A stretch of DNA of 64,000 bases from Trematomus loennbergii (GCA_012861695.1 JAAOOA010000048.1:2567518-2631517); one strand, 5' to 3'; counted from the stretch's first letter, positions 22,403 through 35,442 are shown. The notes: generated by a model from the letters alone, not told the origin. Numbers and translations are program-made.

Positions 22403-23330
22403 CTTAACCTGTTAAACCCTGAGCCTGTTTTTCAGGTCTCAGGCTCGAAAATGACATTCCCAGAACAAATGACCATATCTTCCCTTCTAAAAGGGTTAAA
22501 TTAATAATCTTTTTTCTCAAAGTAATGATAAACCTGTGAGTTGGATGTAGAAAAGTCAGAATCAATACAGATGTTTTTTATTTTAAAGAAAATTCAGATT
22601 GAACATAGTAAAAAACTGTAAATTATAGTGTCCGTCCAAAAATTATTTTTTACTTATAGTGAAAACCACCCTTGGATGATGGGTTAGTAGACTAAAAGCT
22701 TTAGGAATCCAAAGTACAACATATAATAAGTACCCTGTATCAAGATTGATGCAAAACAAGTGACATTTGACCTTTTTAGAGAGATTTAGCAAAAAGAAAC
22801 CACTTCTGGGGTCATTTGGGTGGATTTTCCATATCTCTGGCCCCCCTTGCTCGATTTTGATGGTTGACACCTCTTTCTGACCGTTAGAGCCAAAATAATC
22901 GAAGGGGGAGTCCCCCACACACACACACGTTTTAAAACAAAAAGGTGGGGGCTTTGCGCATGTAGTTTTGCATGAGAGTGAAGCTATCTCTCGCTCTGAC
23001 ATCTAGAAACGGAAAAGCATGGATTATCCGTTTTATTGCTCATGGATTATCAGAAATAATTTCAAAGGGACACAGACACATTGGATTAACCTATGGATTA
23101 ACTTCAGCAGCGTTTTTATCGTTTTAATGCCATTGAAGACCACTTTGGAGCAGACTACAGAGACAAGGTAACCATGTTAGCATTTTTAGCTACATAGCGC
23201 CACATGTTTTGATGTCTGTTTTTGTTTATAACGTCGCGATTTCGTATAATTGAGTGATAATGAGGGTACCCTTCGATTCTGTGTCACCTCACGATGTGAA
23301 ACGATGTCATGGATGTGGAGAAAAGATAAA
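22403..23330 (+). repeat. Half of inverted-repeat element (third locus)
   Basis: It is homologous to 7969-8890 and 38054-38940, beginning aacctgttaaaccctgagc. It ends at 23330, where the fish MITE sequence seen at 3961 begins. The second arm is absent. Confidence 0.75.
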
Positions 23331-23333
23331 TAA

Positions 23334-23520
23334 TAGTTTAGTCATATTCTCTTTTAGCTAATAATCTGAATTTGTAACTAGTACCTAATTTTGTCAAATA
23401 ATTGTAGTGCAGTAAAAAGTACAATACTGGTTTCCAAATTGTAGAAGTATAAAGTAGCATATAATGGAAATACTCAAGTAAAGTACAAGTACCACAATAT
23501 TGCACAATACTTACTATATG
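23334..23520. repeat. hAT-like MITE fragment
   Basis: It matches 3966-4155 (ttttagctaataatctgaat, aagtacaagtaccacaatat). It ends abruptly in a different sequence near 23515. Confidence 0.65.
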
Positions 23521-24289
23521 TTGATGCGGATTGTACCCGGACTACACCACCGCTGCCGCTTTTCTCTCCATCAACTTTGATCAACACATCAACATCATCA
23601 TCAACACAGCAAATTCTGCAGTGTGAAATAGTGTTAATGTTTCAGTGTCAATTATTTCGAGTTGATAAGTGTTGATTTGGGTGTTCTTTTAACACTTGCA
23701 GTGCTGACAAAGCTCTAAGGCCGGTGTTCTTTAAGGGAGTTGATTGCATGCACTCCAGTTGGAGTTAATTACACTTCCGGTTTTAGTGCGCCTTTTTTCT
23801 TTATCTCATGGCGGAGAACAACCTGTGTCTGGAAGGGGAGCCTACATTATTTCAAAAAGGTAAGGACCACGTATATTCAATAATTTATGCTGATCATTTT
23901 TGTATTAAAAGTATGTGTAAACGTCACGTAGGGTGTGACTCAAAGTGTCAAGGTTGGTGTGGAGGCTTTGCTGGTATGACTCTCACTAGTATTACATTGC
24001 GCAAAGTCATGTGTAATTTCCATGCAGCCATGACCATAAGCGGGAAATCAGGTGGAGATGAGTTGCAGCTGTGTTAGCCAAAACGTTCCAAAAACGTCAT
24101 TGAGTTCAGTCAGCGCGAGTGACTAAGGTAAAGATAGATAGCTACTGATGTTGGAACGGTTATCATAATTTTCAATAATATTCGTTTTACATTGTCTTCT
24201 CTGGTTCTTACCACTCATGGTCTAGCTGCTAGCTAGCTCTATGCTAATGCTAGCTTTAGGCTAATGTTATGCTAAAGTAGGATGTCATG
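23521..24289. other. No gene recognised
   Basis: It contains a 23808-24077 open frame (MAENNLCLEGEPTLFQKGKD) directly followed by a good donor-like aaggtaagg at 23859. It could be a small first exon (MAENNLCLEGEPTLFQK), but no partner exon or family is recognised. Confidence 0.3.
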
Positions 24290-24640
24290 GAAATACTCAA
24301 GTAAAGTACAAGTACCACAATATTGCACAATACTTGAGTAAATGTACTTCACTACACTACACCACTGCATGGTAGTAAAGAGCAGTAACGAAGTAACTCA
24401 TGAGTAGAGTTAATTGTTATACTGGGCCAGAATCAGAGTAACAGCGGAGCCACAATACCTTTAGAGGACTTGGAGAATAAGAAGGTAACAAACAACTAAA
24501 CTGAACTCATATCCAAAGTGACGGACAGCCAGAGACGCTTCACTTTCACATTAAAGAACAAAGACTTCACTTTTGTCTTCCTGTTATCCTCAAGTTTACT
24601 TTACACCTTTGATCCTTGGGGGTCATTTTGACTAACGTAC
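24290..24640. repeat. Older repeat, uninterrupted copy (empty site)
   Basis: It matches 4095-4290 joined to 6289-6460, with only caatacctttagaggacttg between. This is the pre-insertion state of the 4311-6288 transposon site. Confidence 0.75.
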
Positions 24641-24904
24641 GAACTAGTGGCAGAGGAATAATTATATATTAAAAGACAGCAGCATCATAAGAGGGCAACC
24701 ATGTGACAGAGTGTGTCACTTTGCTGAAGGATAGTTGGGACCAGCTATCCAGGCCAGACTCTAAAGACTTTCCAAGGTGTAAAAATGCTGCTGCTGGAGT
24801 ACTGACTGGAAGTAGTGCTGATATCATGTCTACCATCCTCTTAAAATACTCTGTCCAACAATATCAGTCTCAGGAAGAAAGGTTTTTTAACGCTTATTAA
24901 AAGA
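24641..24904. other. No gene seen
   Basis: Sequence leading into the tandem repeats. Short words such as gtcyaacaatatcagt near 24850 already resemble the repeat unit. Confidence 0.4.
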
Positions 24905-25435
24905 AAAACATGCATTCTTGTACTCAGGAGGGGACATTGACAGAGGATTACTGGAAAAGTACACAGTAAGTACTTCATAGTACTTGTGGGGGTAGTTTCA
25001 CTAGTACTGAGTCCAACAGGATCAATCTCACGAAGAACTAATGGCAACAAAACATTATTCCCTCATCAAACTTAGCAGAAGTGGCTTGATTTGGTTCTCA
25101 GCAGGGGACTTTGACAGAGGATTTCTCAATAAAGACACAGTAAAAGTACTTCAATGTATATTTTTAGTAGTAGGCTAACTAATACAAAGTCAAACAGTAT
25201 CAATTTCATTAAGAACTAATGGTAAAATTGTATTTTATCACTCATCAAAGACAGCAGAAAACATGCATTATGTACTATGGAGGGGACTCTGACAGAGGAT
25301 TACTCACAAAGTACACAGTAAAAGTACTTCATTTCATTTCTGGTAGCAGTAAAACTAGTACCGAGTCCAACAGTGTCAGTTGTATTAAGAACTTGTGGTA
25401 AAAAATATTTGTATCACTCATTGAAAATAGCAGGG
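24905..25435 (+). repeat. Degenerate tandem repeat, about 175 bp x 3
   Basis: Three successive units share ggggacattgacagaggatt, cacagtaaaagtacttca, gagtccaacag and taagaactaatggt at corresponding positions. The units begin near 24905, 25080 and 25256. Divergence is high, so the array is old. Confidence 0.75.
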
Positions 25436-27311
25436 AAAAAAATGAAGAGCAGCTGATTTGAAAAAAGAGAGAGACGGCTGAGTTGACCGCAGTGCAGAAT
25501 CGCTGTATAGTTTAAATCTCCTAACAATGTTGTCCATTTTAGACATAGGCCTATTATATTTACAGCCCTTAATAACATTCATTTTCTGGGCTCAATATGT
25601 GTCTTGGCCGTTTTCGTTGTGATCACTAAACTCACCTTGTTTCCCCTTGTTTATAATATCACCGTTCCAAGGGCTTTTGTTTTGAAATCACTTCCGCGAG
25701 TTTCTTCCCCGCCCCTCGCTCCAATGACCATTAGACCATTTAGTAAGGTAAAAGAAAAGCCTCTCAGACGCTCTTCCGCTCACTTGTGTAATAAAGAAAA
25801 ACAAATGGACCGTAGATACACGGATTAGGGCGACACCATCTGGTCACAACTTTAAATATTTGACCATGTTTATGTGCAAATGAAGAACTCTCACTGGTTC
25901 AGAACCTTTTTCCTTAAGTGAGTCTCTTTTCTTTTCTGACTTTATGGGTATTTCACTTTATATTAAATACATAATAATAAGAGTGCAGAACATCTAATAC
26001 ACTTCACTATGAATCCAGAACAATACAACTGCAGGAGTATGGATAAAGCGAGATGTTTGCATGCATTTTGAGCAGATTTGGGCAGAATCCAGCAGAGTGG
26101 ATCGTGCTGTTCATCCTATGTAATCTATATGTAAAGAAACAAGTCTAAATATTTAAGATAAAGCTGTGAAACAATCTCAATAATTGGCAGTAAATTTGAG
26201 TTTATTTTTAATTGGAATAAAAGGATACATGTTGAGATAGAAGTTCTAATATCTTAAGAGAAGAGCTTGAATATTAAAAGACACAAACTCTTGGCTCCTT
26301 CCTGTCTTTCTACTGGGTCTTTCTTGGCTTTGTTCTGGCTATCTTCTAGCTCTATCCAGGTTTTAGAGTTTCTTTCTAGCTCTATCCCTGATAATTTTCA
26401 GAACCTGAAGGCTCTATACGGACTATCTTCTGGTTCTCCTCTGGATCCATCCACTATCTCTTGTCTCTGTCCAGTGAATTACACTTTTGTTACTGGAGCA
26501 GGTAAAGCATACAACAGATACTTTCAGCATTATCGGAGCACGAAGTGGAAGCTTGGATGAAACACAGCGGACTTCTAAACAGTGAACACCCGCAACTTGG
26601 AAGAAATAAAGTTGGGTTTTATGCGTTCTGATATTGCAATGCAAACCCATGATGTAATGACAGTAATTAAGAATAATTTAGTCATTGAATGCTCATTTCA
26701 GTAGATTTAATCAAACAAAACATAAACATATTGGACATGGCCTCAAGACTGTAACCTCTTCACATTCTGTTGAACTAGTCAATCACTAGCCATATCTTAC
26801 ACATTGCTGTTTTGAATCATTAATATGTGGATGACAGTTGAACTGGATGATGTAACATGTATGCCATCTGCTGGAAAGAAGACGTATCGCTCTGTTGGCG
26901 TTGTTTAGACAACAAAAACAGAGTGAAGCTCTCATTTCATAAACAATCTTTGAGTACAGACACCGTCCTGCAGAGAGCACACAACCCAACAGCACGTTTT
27001 TGGTCTAGCATCACTTTACAAAACGTTTGCATTAAGACACTAAGACTAGCTGGTCCCTTGTAAAGGTGAGTCCACCTTAAATGAGCAGTGGGTGATCAGC
27101 AGGTGAAAGGCAGGACACGGGAACTTGGTCCTGAGGAGATGTAACGATTATTAAACAAGAAATAGTCGAGTCAAGGGGTCAAAGAAATGAACATTTGTGA
27201 TTATTCGCGAATCGGTTGCAGGTGGGTGAAATCAGGCTTAGGGAGTACCGTATTACATGTAACGGCATTAGGTAATCCGGATACAAAATAGACAAATGTA
27301 TTCCCTTACAG
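25436..27311. other. Gene-less region
   Basis: AT-rich sequence. Near 26310-26400 there are short imperfect repeats (tctagctctatcc). Several open frames exist but none shows a domain, splice pattern or codon bias. Nothing further supported. Confidence 0.5.
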
Positions 27312-28317
27312 TTACAGAAGCAGCTGACGACCAACACACTTGTGTCTTTTGAAACGATTACGCCATTTAAATATTTTGTCACAAACTTGCAGCTCTATTT
27401 TTCCTCTCCTGTGTGGACTCTCATGTGTGTCTTTAAATTCCCCGTGAAAAAGATTTACAACTGAGCAGCTGAATGGTTTCTCTCCTGTGTGGACTCTCAT
27501 GTGTCCTTTAAATTCCCTCTGCAAAAAGATTTGGTACAAACTGAGCAGCTGAATGGTTTCTCTCCTGTGTGGATTCATGTGTTCCTTTAAATTCCTCTGT
27601 GCAAAAATTTGGTACAAACTGAGCAGCTAATGGTTTCTCTCCTGTGTGGATTCTCATGTGTTCATTTAAATTCCACTCTGTGCAAAAGATTTGGTACAAC
27701 TGAGCAGCTAAATGGTTCTCTCCTGTGTGGGTTCTCATGTGTGTCTTTAAACTTCCACTCTGTGAAAAAGCTTTCTTACAGACTGAGCAGCTGAATGTTT
27801 TATTTTCAGCACTACGTCGTGGATACTGACAGATTCATGTCTATTTTTCAGTGAGTTTGAGCCTGATGCAGGTTCTCTGGTATCTTTCCAATCAAAACTG
27901 TCTTCAGTGTCAGGTTCAGAAGAGTCTCCAGTGTCAGGTTCAGAAGAGTTTCCAGTGTCGTGCTCAGTCTTTGGTTGTAAACTGCTCTCTGGATCTGAGT
28001 TCCTGGCTGGTTCTGGTCCTCGACAGTCATCTCCATCAGCTTCCGTTTCCATGTGTTCAGTTTGTCTTTGATGAGGCTGTGAGGACTGAGGTTTCTCTTC
28101 ATCATCTTCACTCTTCACAGGGTAGGAGTGAAAGTGGACTTGGTGATATCAGCCTCCTCCAGCTCCTGAAGCTGCTCTCCCTCCTGACTGATCCTGAGTT
28201 CCTCCTGTTCCTGCTTAATGTGTGGGGGGGGCTCTGGGTCCTCCTGGTCCAGACTGGTGCTCCACTCCTGCTGGTCAGGGAGAAGCTCTTCTTTAACCAC
28301 CACCAGCAGCTGGACAT
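27312..28317 (-). pseudogene. C2H2 zinc-finger gene, second (finger) exon, degraded
   Basis: The minus-strand exon starts after a good acceptor (ctgcag) at 28317. Its first bases complete the phase-1 codon left by the MSKVQ-type first exon, giving HRA-D-VQLLVVV. The linker is the usual acidic fish-ZNF region (VKEELLPDQQEWSTSLDQ, then KQEQEELRISQEGEQLQ, and after a frameshift near 28118 KSEDDEEKPQSSQ). The finger array (27760-27312) keeps linker words such as HTGEK and RIHTGEK, but small indels move each CxxC and HxxxH out of one frame. A DNA-binding factor is inferred for the ancestor. The copy as written is dead. Copy B exon 1 (36534-36348) lies upstream on the same strand. Confidence 0.75.
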
Positions 28318-28890
28318 CTGCAGGAAACAGGAAACACACAGTCAGAACAAACTGTTAAGTGTTAGCATTTACAAATCTAATCACCATTACAATGGGAGAC
28401 ATTTTGCAGCCCTAATTAATGCCTTTGTTCTTATATTTTCACATTATCTTTCTTAGTCCCACCTATTGTGTATTTTTGTTGGCTCAATTCACCTTATGTA
28501 GCCCAGCCCCTTTCCACTTCCAGTTAAAAATGAAAAAGGGTTTTTTCTTCTGGCGTAGCACTAGTCGCAATTTAAACAAGGAATTGTATTTGGGATCGTT
28601 CACAGATACACTACACCTACAGTATATAATTAAAATACTCTGTTAAAAAATTAAAATCCTGCATTCAAAGCTTATTTAAGTAAAAGTATGCAAGTATTAA
28701 CAGAACATTTTACGGCACCTTCTTAAGTAAAAGTAATGATGGTGCAGTAAAATGTTCCCTGTCAGTGTTCAATTTATGATGTTTCTTGATTATTTTGTAT
28801 GTTGCAATTTACTGCTGTACATGTTCAAAGTTGCGCTTGTATAAATGATTATAGAACCTGCTAAATATTAAAATGTGTGTGTTTTATATA
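28318..28890. other. Intron side of the zinc-finger gene, no gene
   Basis: It starts with the polypyrimidine-type acceptor region of the minus-strand exon. The rest is AT-rich and includes a piece resembling the aagtaaaagtatgcaagta fish MITE (28660-28760). Confidence 0.45.
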
Positions 28891-29216
28891 CAGTACCAGT
28901 CAAAAGTTTGGACACCTTCTCATTCAATGGTTTTTGTTTATTTTAATTTGTTTCTACTTTGTAGATTAATACTGAAGACATCAAAACTATGAAAGAACAC
29001 ATATGGAATTATCTAGTTAACAAAAAAAAGTGTTAAAAAATTAAGAATATGATTTTTATTTTAGATTCTTCAAAGTAGCCCCTTTTGCCTTGATGACAGC
29101 TTTGCACACTCTTGGCTTCTCTCAGTCAGCTTCATGAGGTAGAACCCTGGAATGGTTTTCAATGAACACGTCTGCCTTGTCAAGAGTCAATGTGTGGAAT
29201 TACTTGCCTTCTTAAT
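28891..29216 (+). mobile_element. Tc1/mariner-like element end
   Basis: It starts at a TA with cagtaccagtcaaaagtttg, then gacaccttctcattcaatg, the common end of a Tc1-like family in fish. It continues into the opposite-strand transposase 3' region (caaagtagccccttttgcct and gatgacagctttgcacac). It is truncated near 29216, where another repeat begins. Confidence 0.75.
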
Positions 29217-29310
29217 GTGATTTAGCAAAAAGAAACCACTTCTGGGCTCATTTGGGTGGATACCATGCATATCTCTGGCCCCCCTTGCTCAATTTTGATG
29301 GTTGACACCC
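29217..29310 (+). repeat. Fragment of the inverted-repeat family
   Basis: The stretch tttagcaaaaagaaaccact to ttttgatggttgacaccc matches 22788-22870 of the 22403 repeat. Confidence 0.7.
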
Positions 29311-32300
29311 AAGTGGCAAACTCTGGGGAAGAGCCGGGACGCCAATACGGAAGTGCCACAAACTGCAGTTCATATATTGGCCAATAGGCGATGACTGCAG
29401 AAAGGAGCAATTTCCAGACCCCATGTTAAAATGCCCAATTTCACAGCAGAAAAAAAACGTTTCTAGCCCTGGATGCAATAAATATTATTATGTATATAGT
29501 TAGATTCCACCTTCATGATTATGAATCTGTGAGTGAATTGTTTTCTAACATGACCCTTTTATTTATATTAGGTCTTAAAGTTTTTGCATAAATTAGGGCG
29601 TGGTCGCATTGAGTGACAGCTCTGTCAAGTGACTGCTGCGGTTAGCTTCTTGTCTCTCTGCTAGCTGCTCCGTCTCCGTGAAGCTACAGGGACTCTCCAT
29701 GCTCAGTTCATCCAGGGAACACAACTTGACCCCGGCCGTGTTTGTTTGTTCTTCATGCTTATATATCGGACTATTGTGACTCGCTCTGCGGTTAAAACAG
29801 ACGGTGCATGAATGCGGTTTTGCGGTAAGTGAAATTCGAGTACTTTATTTATGTGTTTATGATTTCAATCAGCTACGTAATGAATGTTAAGGCTTGGGTT
29901 AGCGTGTAAGCGAGTGGTAGCTACATCGGTGCTAACGATGCTAATCTTAGCCTCCAAATTAACTTAAAACCATAGACTGTATATATAAAGGTTCAAATGA
30001 AATAGACAAGTGTTAAGCGTTAAGTGGGATAATACTGTAGAACAAACGGCTTCTGTTTGAGGTTGATAAAATAAGGTCATCCTTGTAACTTAGAGAGATA
30101 TTTTATTATGTAGGTAGGAACTGTATGCATCGCTAAGGTTAATTTAAATTGGCTATGCTCAAGTGTGTAGACAAGCTAACGTCGAAGTAGTGTATGTGAA
30201 ATCAACCTCACAATCAGATGTGTGTATATTACAATTATTAATGTCATATTTCAAGATGATTACTTAGATATTACAATATGGTTGGTTGAGCTGGAGTTCA
30301 TTATTGAGCTTACACGTTAACATCACAGTCATCTGAAGAACGAACCCAAACCTTGTTTTTTATTAATTGCATTACCAAATTGGTATCAAATAAACAGTAA
30401 GCATTGGTAACACAACTTCCAAAGTTACAGTAAAATAAAAAGGACCCTGACTCGGCCAATACACAATCCAACATGTTCAACAGAAGATAATAAGTTATAT
30501 TGTTTGTACACATGGTTCTTTACATATATATCTGTTTGTTTAAAGTGCCCAGGTGATGCAGACAGGCTGGACCAGAGAGTGAGAGACAGAACTGGACTCC
30601 TCACAGCAGTGAACTTCAGCACAGGTGCAAATACTCTTTTTTCATACTGTACAAAGAATCAAGAAAGATATTGGTTTAAATAAATGAAGTATTGACTTTA
30701 ATACACTGCTATACATTCCATTAAACAATACTAAATACTAGATCACCTACACATCAGTGAAGTTGAGGGTTTTTTCCATGCAAAGGGTTACATTTAGATG
30801 TTAACAAGCAATATGACTGTCAGCTTTCTAATTTAATGTATTGAAGGCAAAGATATTTAACGCATAGTGACAACTGCTATTTATCTCAATATTGTCTGTA
30901 AAAACGTGGTAAAAGTTATTCTTTCAGTGAGACAACAGAGCAAGCTTGTTTTAATAACAGTTAAATATTATTTTGATAATAAAATATATTTCAATGTTGA
31001 TGAATTTCATACTGTTCATTCATAATCTGATTGTCTTTGTAGCTCACTGTTGAAATAAAAAAAAACATTACAATTACAAAATAATTATATCTACAGCCCC
31101 TAAACACAAACACACCTCTTTCATAAATAACACACTTGTTCTGCAATAATATGTTTTGTTTCCTGTAATTTTTGTTAGGAAAGGACATGCCTGAAAGACA
31201 CGACTCAGCATCTTCTCTTTCTCCGAGGGTCAAGAAGAACATCCAAGAGGAAAATTAAAAGCTGATGTTATGAGATGTTAAGAGCAGTACAGGACATTCA
31301 CTAAGAATACTTTTATTGTGAAGTCAGCTGATCGAATGCACCTATTTCCACATCTACACTCCATCAGCTGATTATTTCTATTTGCCTCACTTCATGAGCT
31401 TCACAATGTACCTTGTACCGCAGAGTTTGCAACGCAAATAAATGGGGCCAATCTTCAGTCAGATGTGAATGTGTAATCTAACATTTTTAGTAAGAATAAT
31501 GGACAAAAGGAGTGCAAATACAAATTCAATTTATTGAAATGTGAACCAAAAGTTAATCAAACATGTTTTAAATAAAAAGCACATATGGACAGAAGGTGTA
31601 AACCTATTAAATGTATAAGTAAACACATTTAGTCAAATAAAGTGACAGGCCTGGTCCTCCTCGCAGAGGAAAGACCCTCAGTCCTCTCCAAACCAACAGA
31701 CTGGACGTCCATCACACGGAGGTTTCTCTCTGAAGTCTCTGCAGCTCTCTGGACACCACGCTGTCTCAATCCGTCCACACTGAATATGAGAGGGGAAAAA
31801 TGAAAATAATAAATGCTTTAGACAATAAGAAATATAAAGTTGACTGTTGAGTTGCTCAGTTTTTTAGATTGTCAATACTATTACTGTATAACTAATATCT
31901 CAGGTTAAGAGGCACCTTCAAATAAAGATTGGTCTTTAAATACATTTTGTCTTTTGAATTGTTTGTCTAAAGTCAAGGATCTAGAACTGGTACTTGTAGT
32001 TTTAATGATACAGTCTGGTTATAATGCTGTTTGGAGGAGGCCTCACAGGTAAGAGCACTAACTAGCTATCATCACATGTACCTTAGCTTAACTTAAATGT
32101 ATTAAACGTATAATTAAGTGATGGCAAAATATAAAAACTAATGTCATGCAAACATTAATATTTGCTTGATTCCAGTGTTTAATTTAGCACAATTGCATAC
32201 AAACGTTAAGGGATTTTAAGATTCTGAAGTATTATGCTAAAAACTAGTTTTGCTGAATAGTCTCATGTCCGCTTACCTTAGAAACGTAAAATGCGATGGC

Positions 32301-32560
32301 AGTGTGCAGATAGTGAGCATGTTAGCTTAGCTTGGTAGCTTGAGCTAGCTCTGGAACTTCCAGCCCGGAGGCAGCAGGTCCCGCCTCGGCTCCGCCTGTT
32401 TGCCCTTATTTGGAGCAGGCTGGAGCAGGCGGGAGTTAGACTCAGACGTCACTGTCGAGCCGTTAGTGGCCGACTCCGCCTACTAAGGGCTTCTCGGCAA
32501 CTCTGCAGAATCCTATGGGTGACGTCACGGACCCTATGTCCATTTATATATACAGTCTAT
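29311..32560. mobile_element. Probable repeat-rich or transposon block, unassigned
   Basis: The left side has fish-repeat words (gggacgccaatacggaagtg) and the right side ends ccatttatatatacagtcta, a common terminus of a teleost DNA element. Between them two exon-like stretches occur on +: around 30546-30625, and 31183-31257 with GKDMPERHDSASSLSPRVK then a stop. I recognise no domain in them. Clean inverted ends or a target duplication were not found. Confidence 0.35.
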
Positions 32561-32792
32561 GGCTAAAATGCATGATCTGTTTGGTATTTTGAAAACAGAA
32601 ACGTATAAATATACCTTATATAGGTATGGCCCTACAATATATCATTTAAATATAGCATGATAGGTCTACATTTAGGAAATGTAATTAAAAGAATCTACCC
32701 TATGCATAAACGAAACCCCAATCATAGCGAACTCTATCTACTTACTACAACTCTATATCTATCTAACACCCCTCCTCCCCCCACCCCCACAA

Positions 32793-32900
32793 TGAATATC
32801 GACCAATCACGTTCTTGCTTGATTTGCGGGACCAGCGTTGCAGTCGGGAAGAAAAGCAATGTGGAGCAGCACCACTTCATAAGGAGTTTGACCGTGATTT
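32793..32900 (+). pseudogene. Zinc-finger fragment of an hAT-type transposase
   Basis: The + frame reads MNIDQSRSCLICGTSVAVGK then KSNVEQHHF. CLIC..SVA..K..NV..H is the N-terminal finger pattern of hAT transposases and their domesticated relatives (GTF2IRD2/ZBED-like). An indel in the HxxxxH part breaks it, and no core follows. Confidence 0.5.
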
Positions 32901-33124
32901 TCCTTCTGGCAGAATCTACACAACACATCAGCCCCATTGAACAGCCTAGTCGTGCCAGCCTATACAGCACATGAGGGGCAGAGTTTTACTCTGTGTGTGT
33001 TGCACTTGACGCACACACCCGCATGGCGTAATTTCCACTGGGGACAGTGGGGACATGTCCCCGCCACTTTTCGAAATCCCGTTTGTGTCCCCCCACTTTA
33101 CAAATATGTTTATTATATATAGTA

Positions 33125-33127
<3 letters not shown>
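32901..33127. other. Repeat-like sequence, no gene
   Basis: It contains a short palindromic G/C-run stretch (ccactggggacagtggggac) resembling a transposon terminus. No partner end is certain. Confidence 0.3.

Positions 33128-33180
<53 letters not shown>
33128..33180. repeat. (GA)n microsatellite
   Basis: Uninterrupted GA dinucleotides. Confidence 0.95.
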
Positions 33181-33182
<2 letters not shown>

Positions 33183-33599
33183 CATACCTTTATCTATTTA
33201 ATATAAAGTAAAAAATCATTCCAATGTGTATAGGACAGTAAAAAAACTGTTTAAAAGGGGAGTGATAAGTCAAATATGCATAAATAGAAAGAAAGAATGC
33301 TAACTAGGTAACATAAGATAATAAACCAGTTTAAATGATTTGTTATTGGTTGTGATCATATTCTAAAGATGTTTGGATCATTGAAAAGTATACAGCTCCT
33401 TTCATATGAGTGTTGAGAGCTGTATCCATCAATTCATTTTGTGCTCAAAGTGCACCAGATTGATGCATTTCACTTCAACATTTAAAAAAAATCTTCCCGG
33501 GCGTGCACTCCCCCGGACCCCCCTAGAGGAGGTGAGGTCCCCCCTAGAGGAGGTGTGGACCCCCTAGAGGAGGTGAGGTCCACCACCAAATAAAGCAGG
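33181..33599. repeat. Repeat related to the hAT at 15638-16679
   Basis: The words ttaaaaggggagtgataagt, gtgcaccagattgatgc and cttcccgggcgtgcactccc match 16290-16490 in order. A short ctagaggaggtg motif is then triplicated at 33523-33570. Confidence 0.6.
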
Positions 33600-34703
33600 T
33601 TAAAGGGCCCATGTCATGGCCATTTCTACTGATCATAATTACATTGTTGAGGTATACTAAAATAGATTTATACTGTGCAATTTTCCAAACTCACATTGGT
33701 TTCGCATACAGTCTCTGTAAAGTATGTGTATTCAGCAGTATTCACTCTCTCCACTAAACGAGTCGTTGGAGCTCTTGCCCCCCCCTCCCTGTGAGCCTAG
33801 TGTGCTCCGATTGGTCAGCTCGGCCACTCTGTTCTGATTAGTCAACCACCAAGAGGCTCCGCCCATGTCTAACAGTGCTTTTTTCGGCTCGCTCTCGGAA
33901 CATTAGTCTTATAATGGTGTCGGTACAGCCGTATATTTTATACGCTAACTAACCGAACTGTACCTACAACTGTTGTTATAGAAGAGTAAGTTATTTTACC
34001 TGTAATAAACTACTACTGTTTGATGAGAAATCAAATCATGGTTTGCTATATATGAATGATATGTTATAGGAGCAAATAATTCAGGGAAGAAAGGATAGGC
34101 CTACTAAGTATTTCCATCAAACTTTATTTTTAGAAATGTACAAAATGAACATAAATATACATATATACACGGTATATCATCCATTCCTCCCCGTTGTCGG
34201 CATCTTCGCAGCCGGGGCTTTTTAGGACGAGGCCTCAGTGTGGTAGTCCCGTCTCCGTCATGTATTTTCCGCCAGGATCTGGCTGGACGAAATCAAATGC
34301 AAATCACAAAATATTAGAGAAACTTAGTTGTTTAGATTCGTTAGTAGTAGTTGTGGTAGGAGTGTGGATCTATCTAATCCATCTATCTAATCAACACAGT
34401 AAGCTTGCCAGCTAATATGCTAACCTAGCTATCTTGTTTACCTTGTTAGCAAACACGATATGAACGTTAGCTCAGAGGAACGGCAACTATAATGGAGTGT
34501 AATAAAACTACTATGAACAAAAGCTAGTGGTTCATATTAGGCTAGCAATAATGTGTTTATAATTGCAATCTTATACGGGTAGTCTGCTACGTTCGGTCAT
34601 TCATTGTAACTGGCATGAATACAATGTTTCCCACTAGAATGTATAGCTAGCCTCGTTAGCTATACATGCTATCAGCGTCGGAGGAAAGCCAACTGTAATG
34701 TAC

Positions 34704-34893
34704 CGTCCTTTGGGGGTCTGTGAGCGGGCAAAGAGAGGGGATTTCCCCGTTGTCTCTGCTGGAAGTGTGAAATAAACAGAGTCCCCATTTCAGGGACACC
34801 TCTTGGAGGTCTCTAGGTCGTCCTTTGGGGGTCTGTGAACGGGCAAAGAAAGGGGATTTCCCCGTTGTCTCTGCTGGAAGTGTGAAATAAACG
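34704..34893 (+). repeat. Tandem duplication with 115-bp period
   Basis: The stretch cgtcctttgggggtctgtga and the following 70 bases occur at 34704 and again at 34819 with few changes. It lies inside the Kolobok element. Confidence 0.9.
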
Positions 34894-35442
34894 TAGTTGT
34901 TTGATGTTCGTCAGCTTGCCAGCTGGATTACAATGCTAATCTACGTTTGCTAGTTGTTCAGTTGTTCAATATGCTATACTATACTATGAACAACAGATAG
35001 TGGTTCATATTAGGCTATCAAGCACATGTTTACAATTGCAATCTTATATGGGTAGTCTGCTACATTCATTGTAGCTGGCATAAAAACAATGTTTTTCCGA
35101 GCAAACTCATGTCTAGCTCTTAGTAGCCTTGTTGTTTAGCTCGGTAGCATACACGCTCGGAATGCCAGCTATAATGTAATTACGTTTCGCGACTGACCGT
35201 ACGGTAAATCACCTGGAGTATACTGTCTATGAGTATTTCGTGTGTGAATGCAGACATTCTCCTGCTATGAGATACATGTATGTAAGGCCATCTGCTGATA
35301 TTAGAGTTGATATGGAAACGCTAGCAACTTAGTTAGCACATTAGCACTGGCTTAGCAGTCCGAAACATGTTTACACATTTAAACAGTCGTGGTAGATACC
35401 TTGTTTGATAAATACACAAATAACAATGCAAACTTACAGGTT

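Noticed and set aside
22643..23002. Recurring peptide (KCHLFCINLDTGYLLYVVLW) in several repeat copies on both strands
   Set aside because: It lies in the arms of the palindromic element. It appears in both arms in opposite directions, with indels between copies, and lacks a domain. Repetition reflects the repeat, not a gene.
26267..26560. 97-residue open frame with Ser/Leu repeats
   Set aside because: Composition comes from short tctagctctatcc repeats, with no recognisable family.
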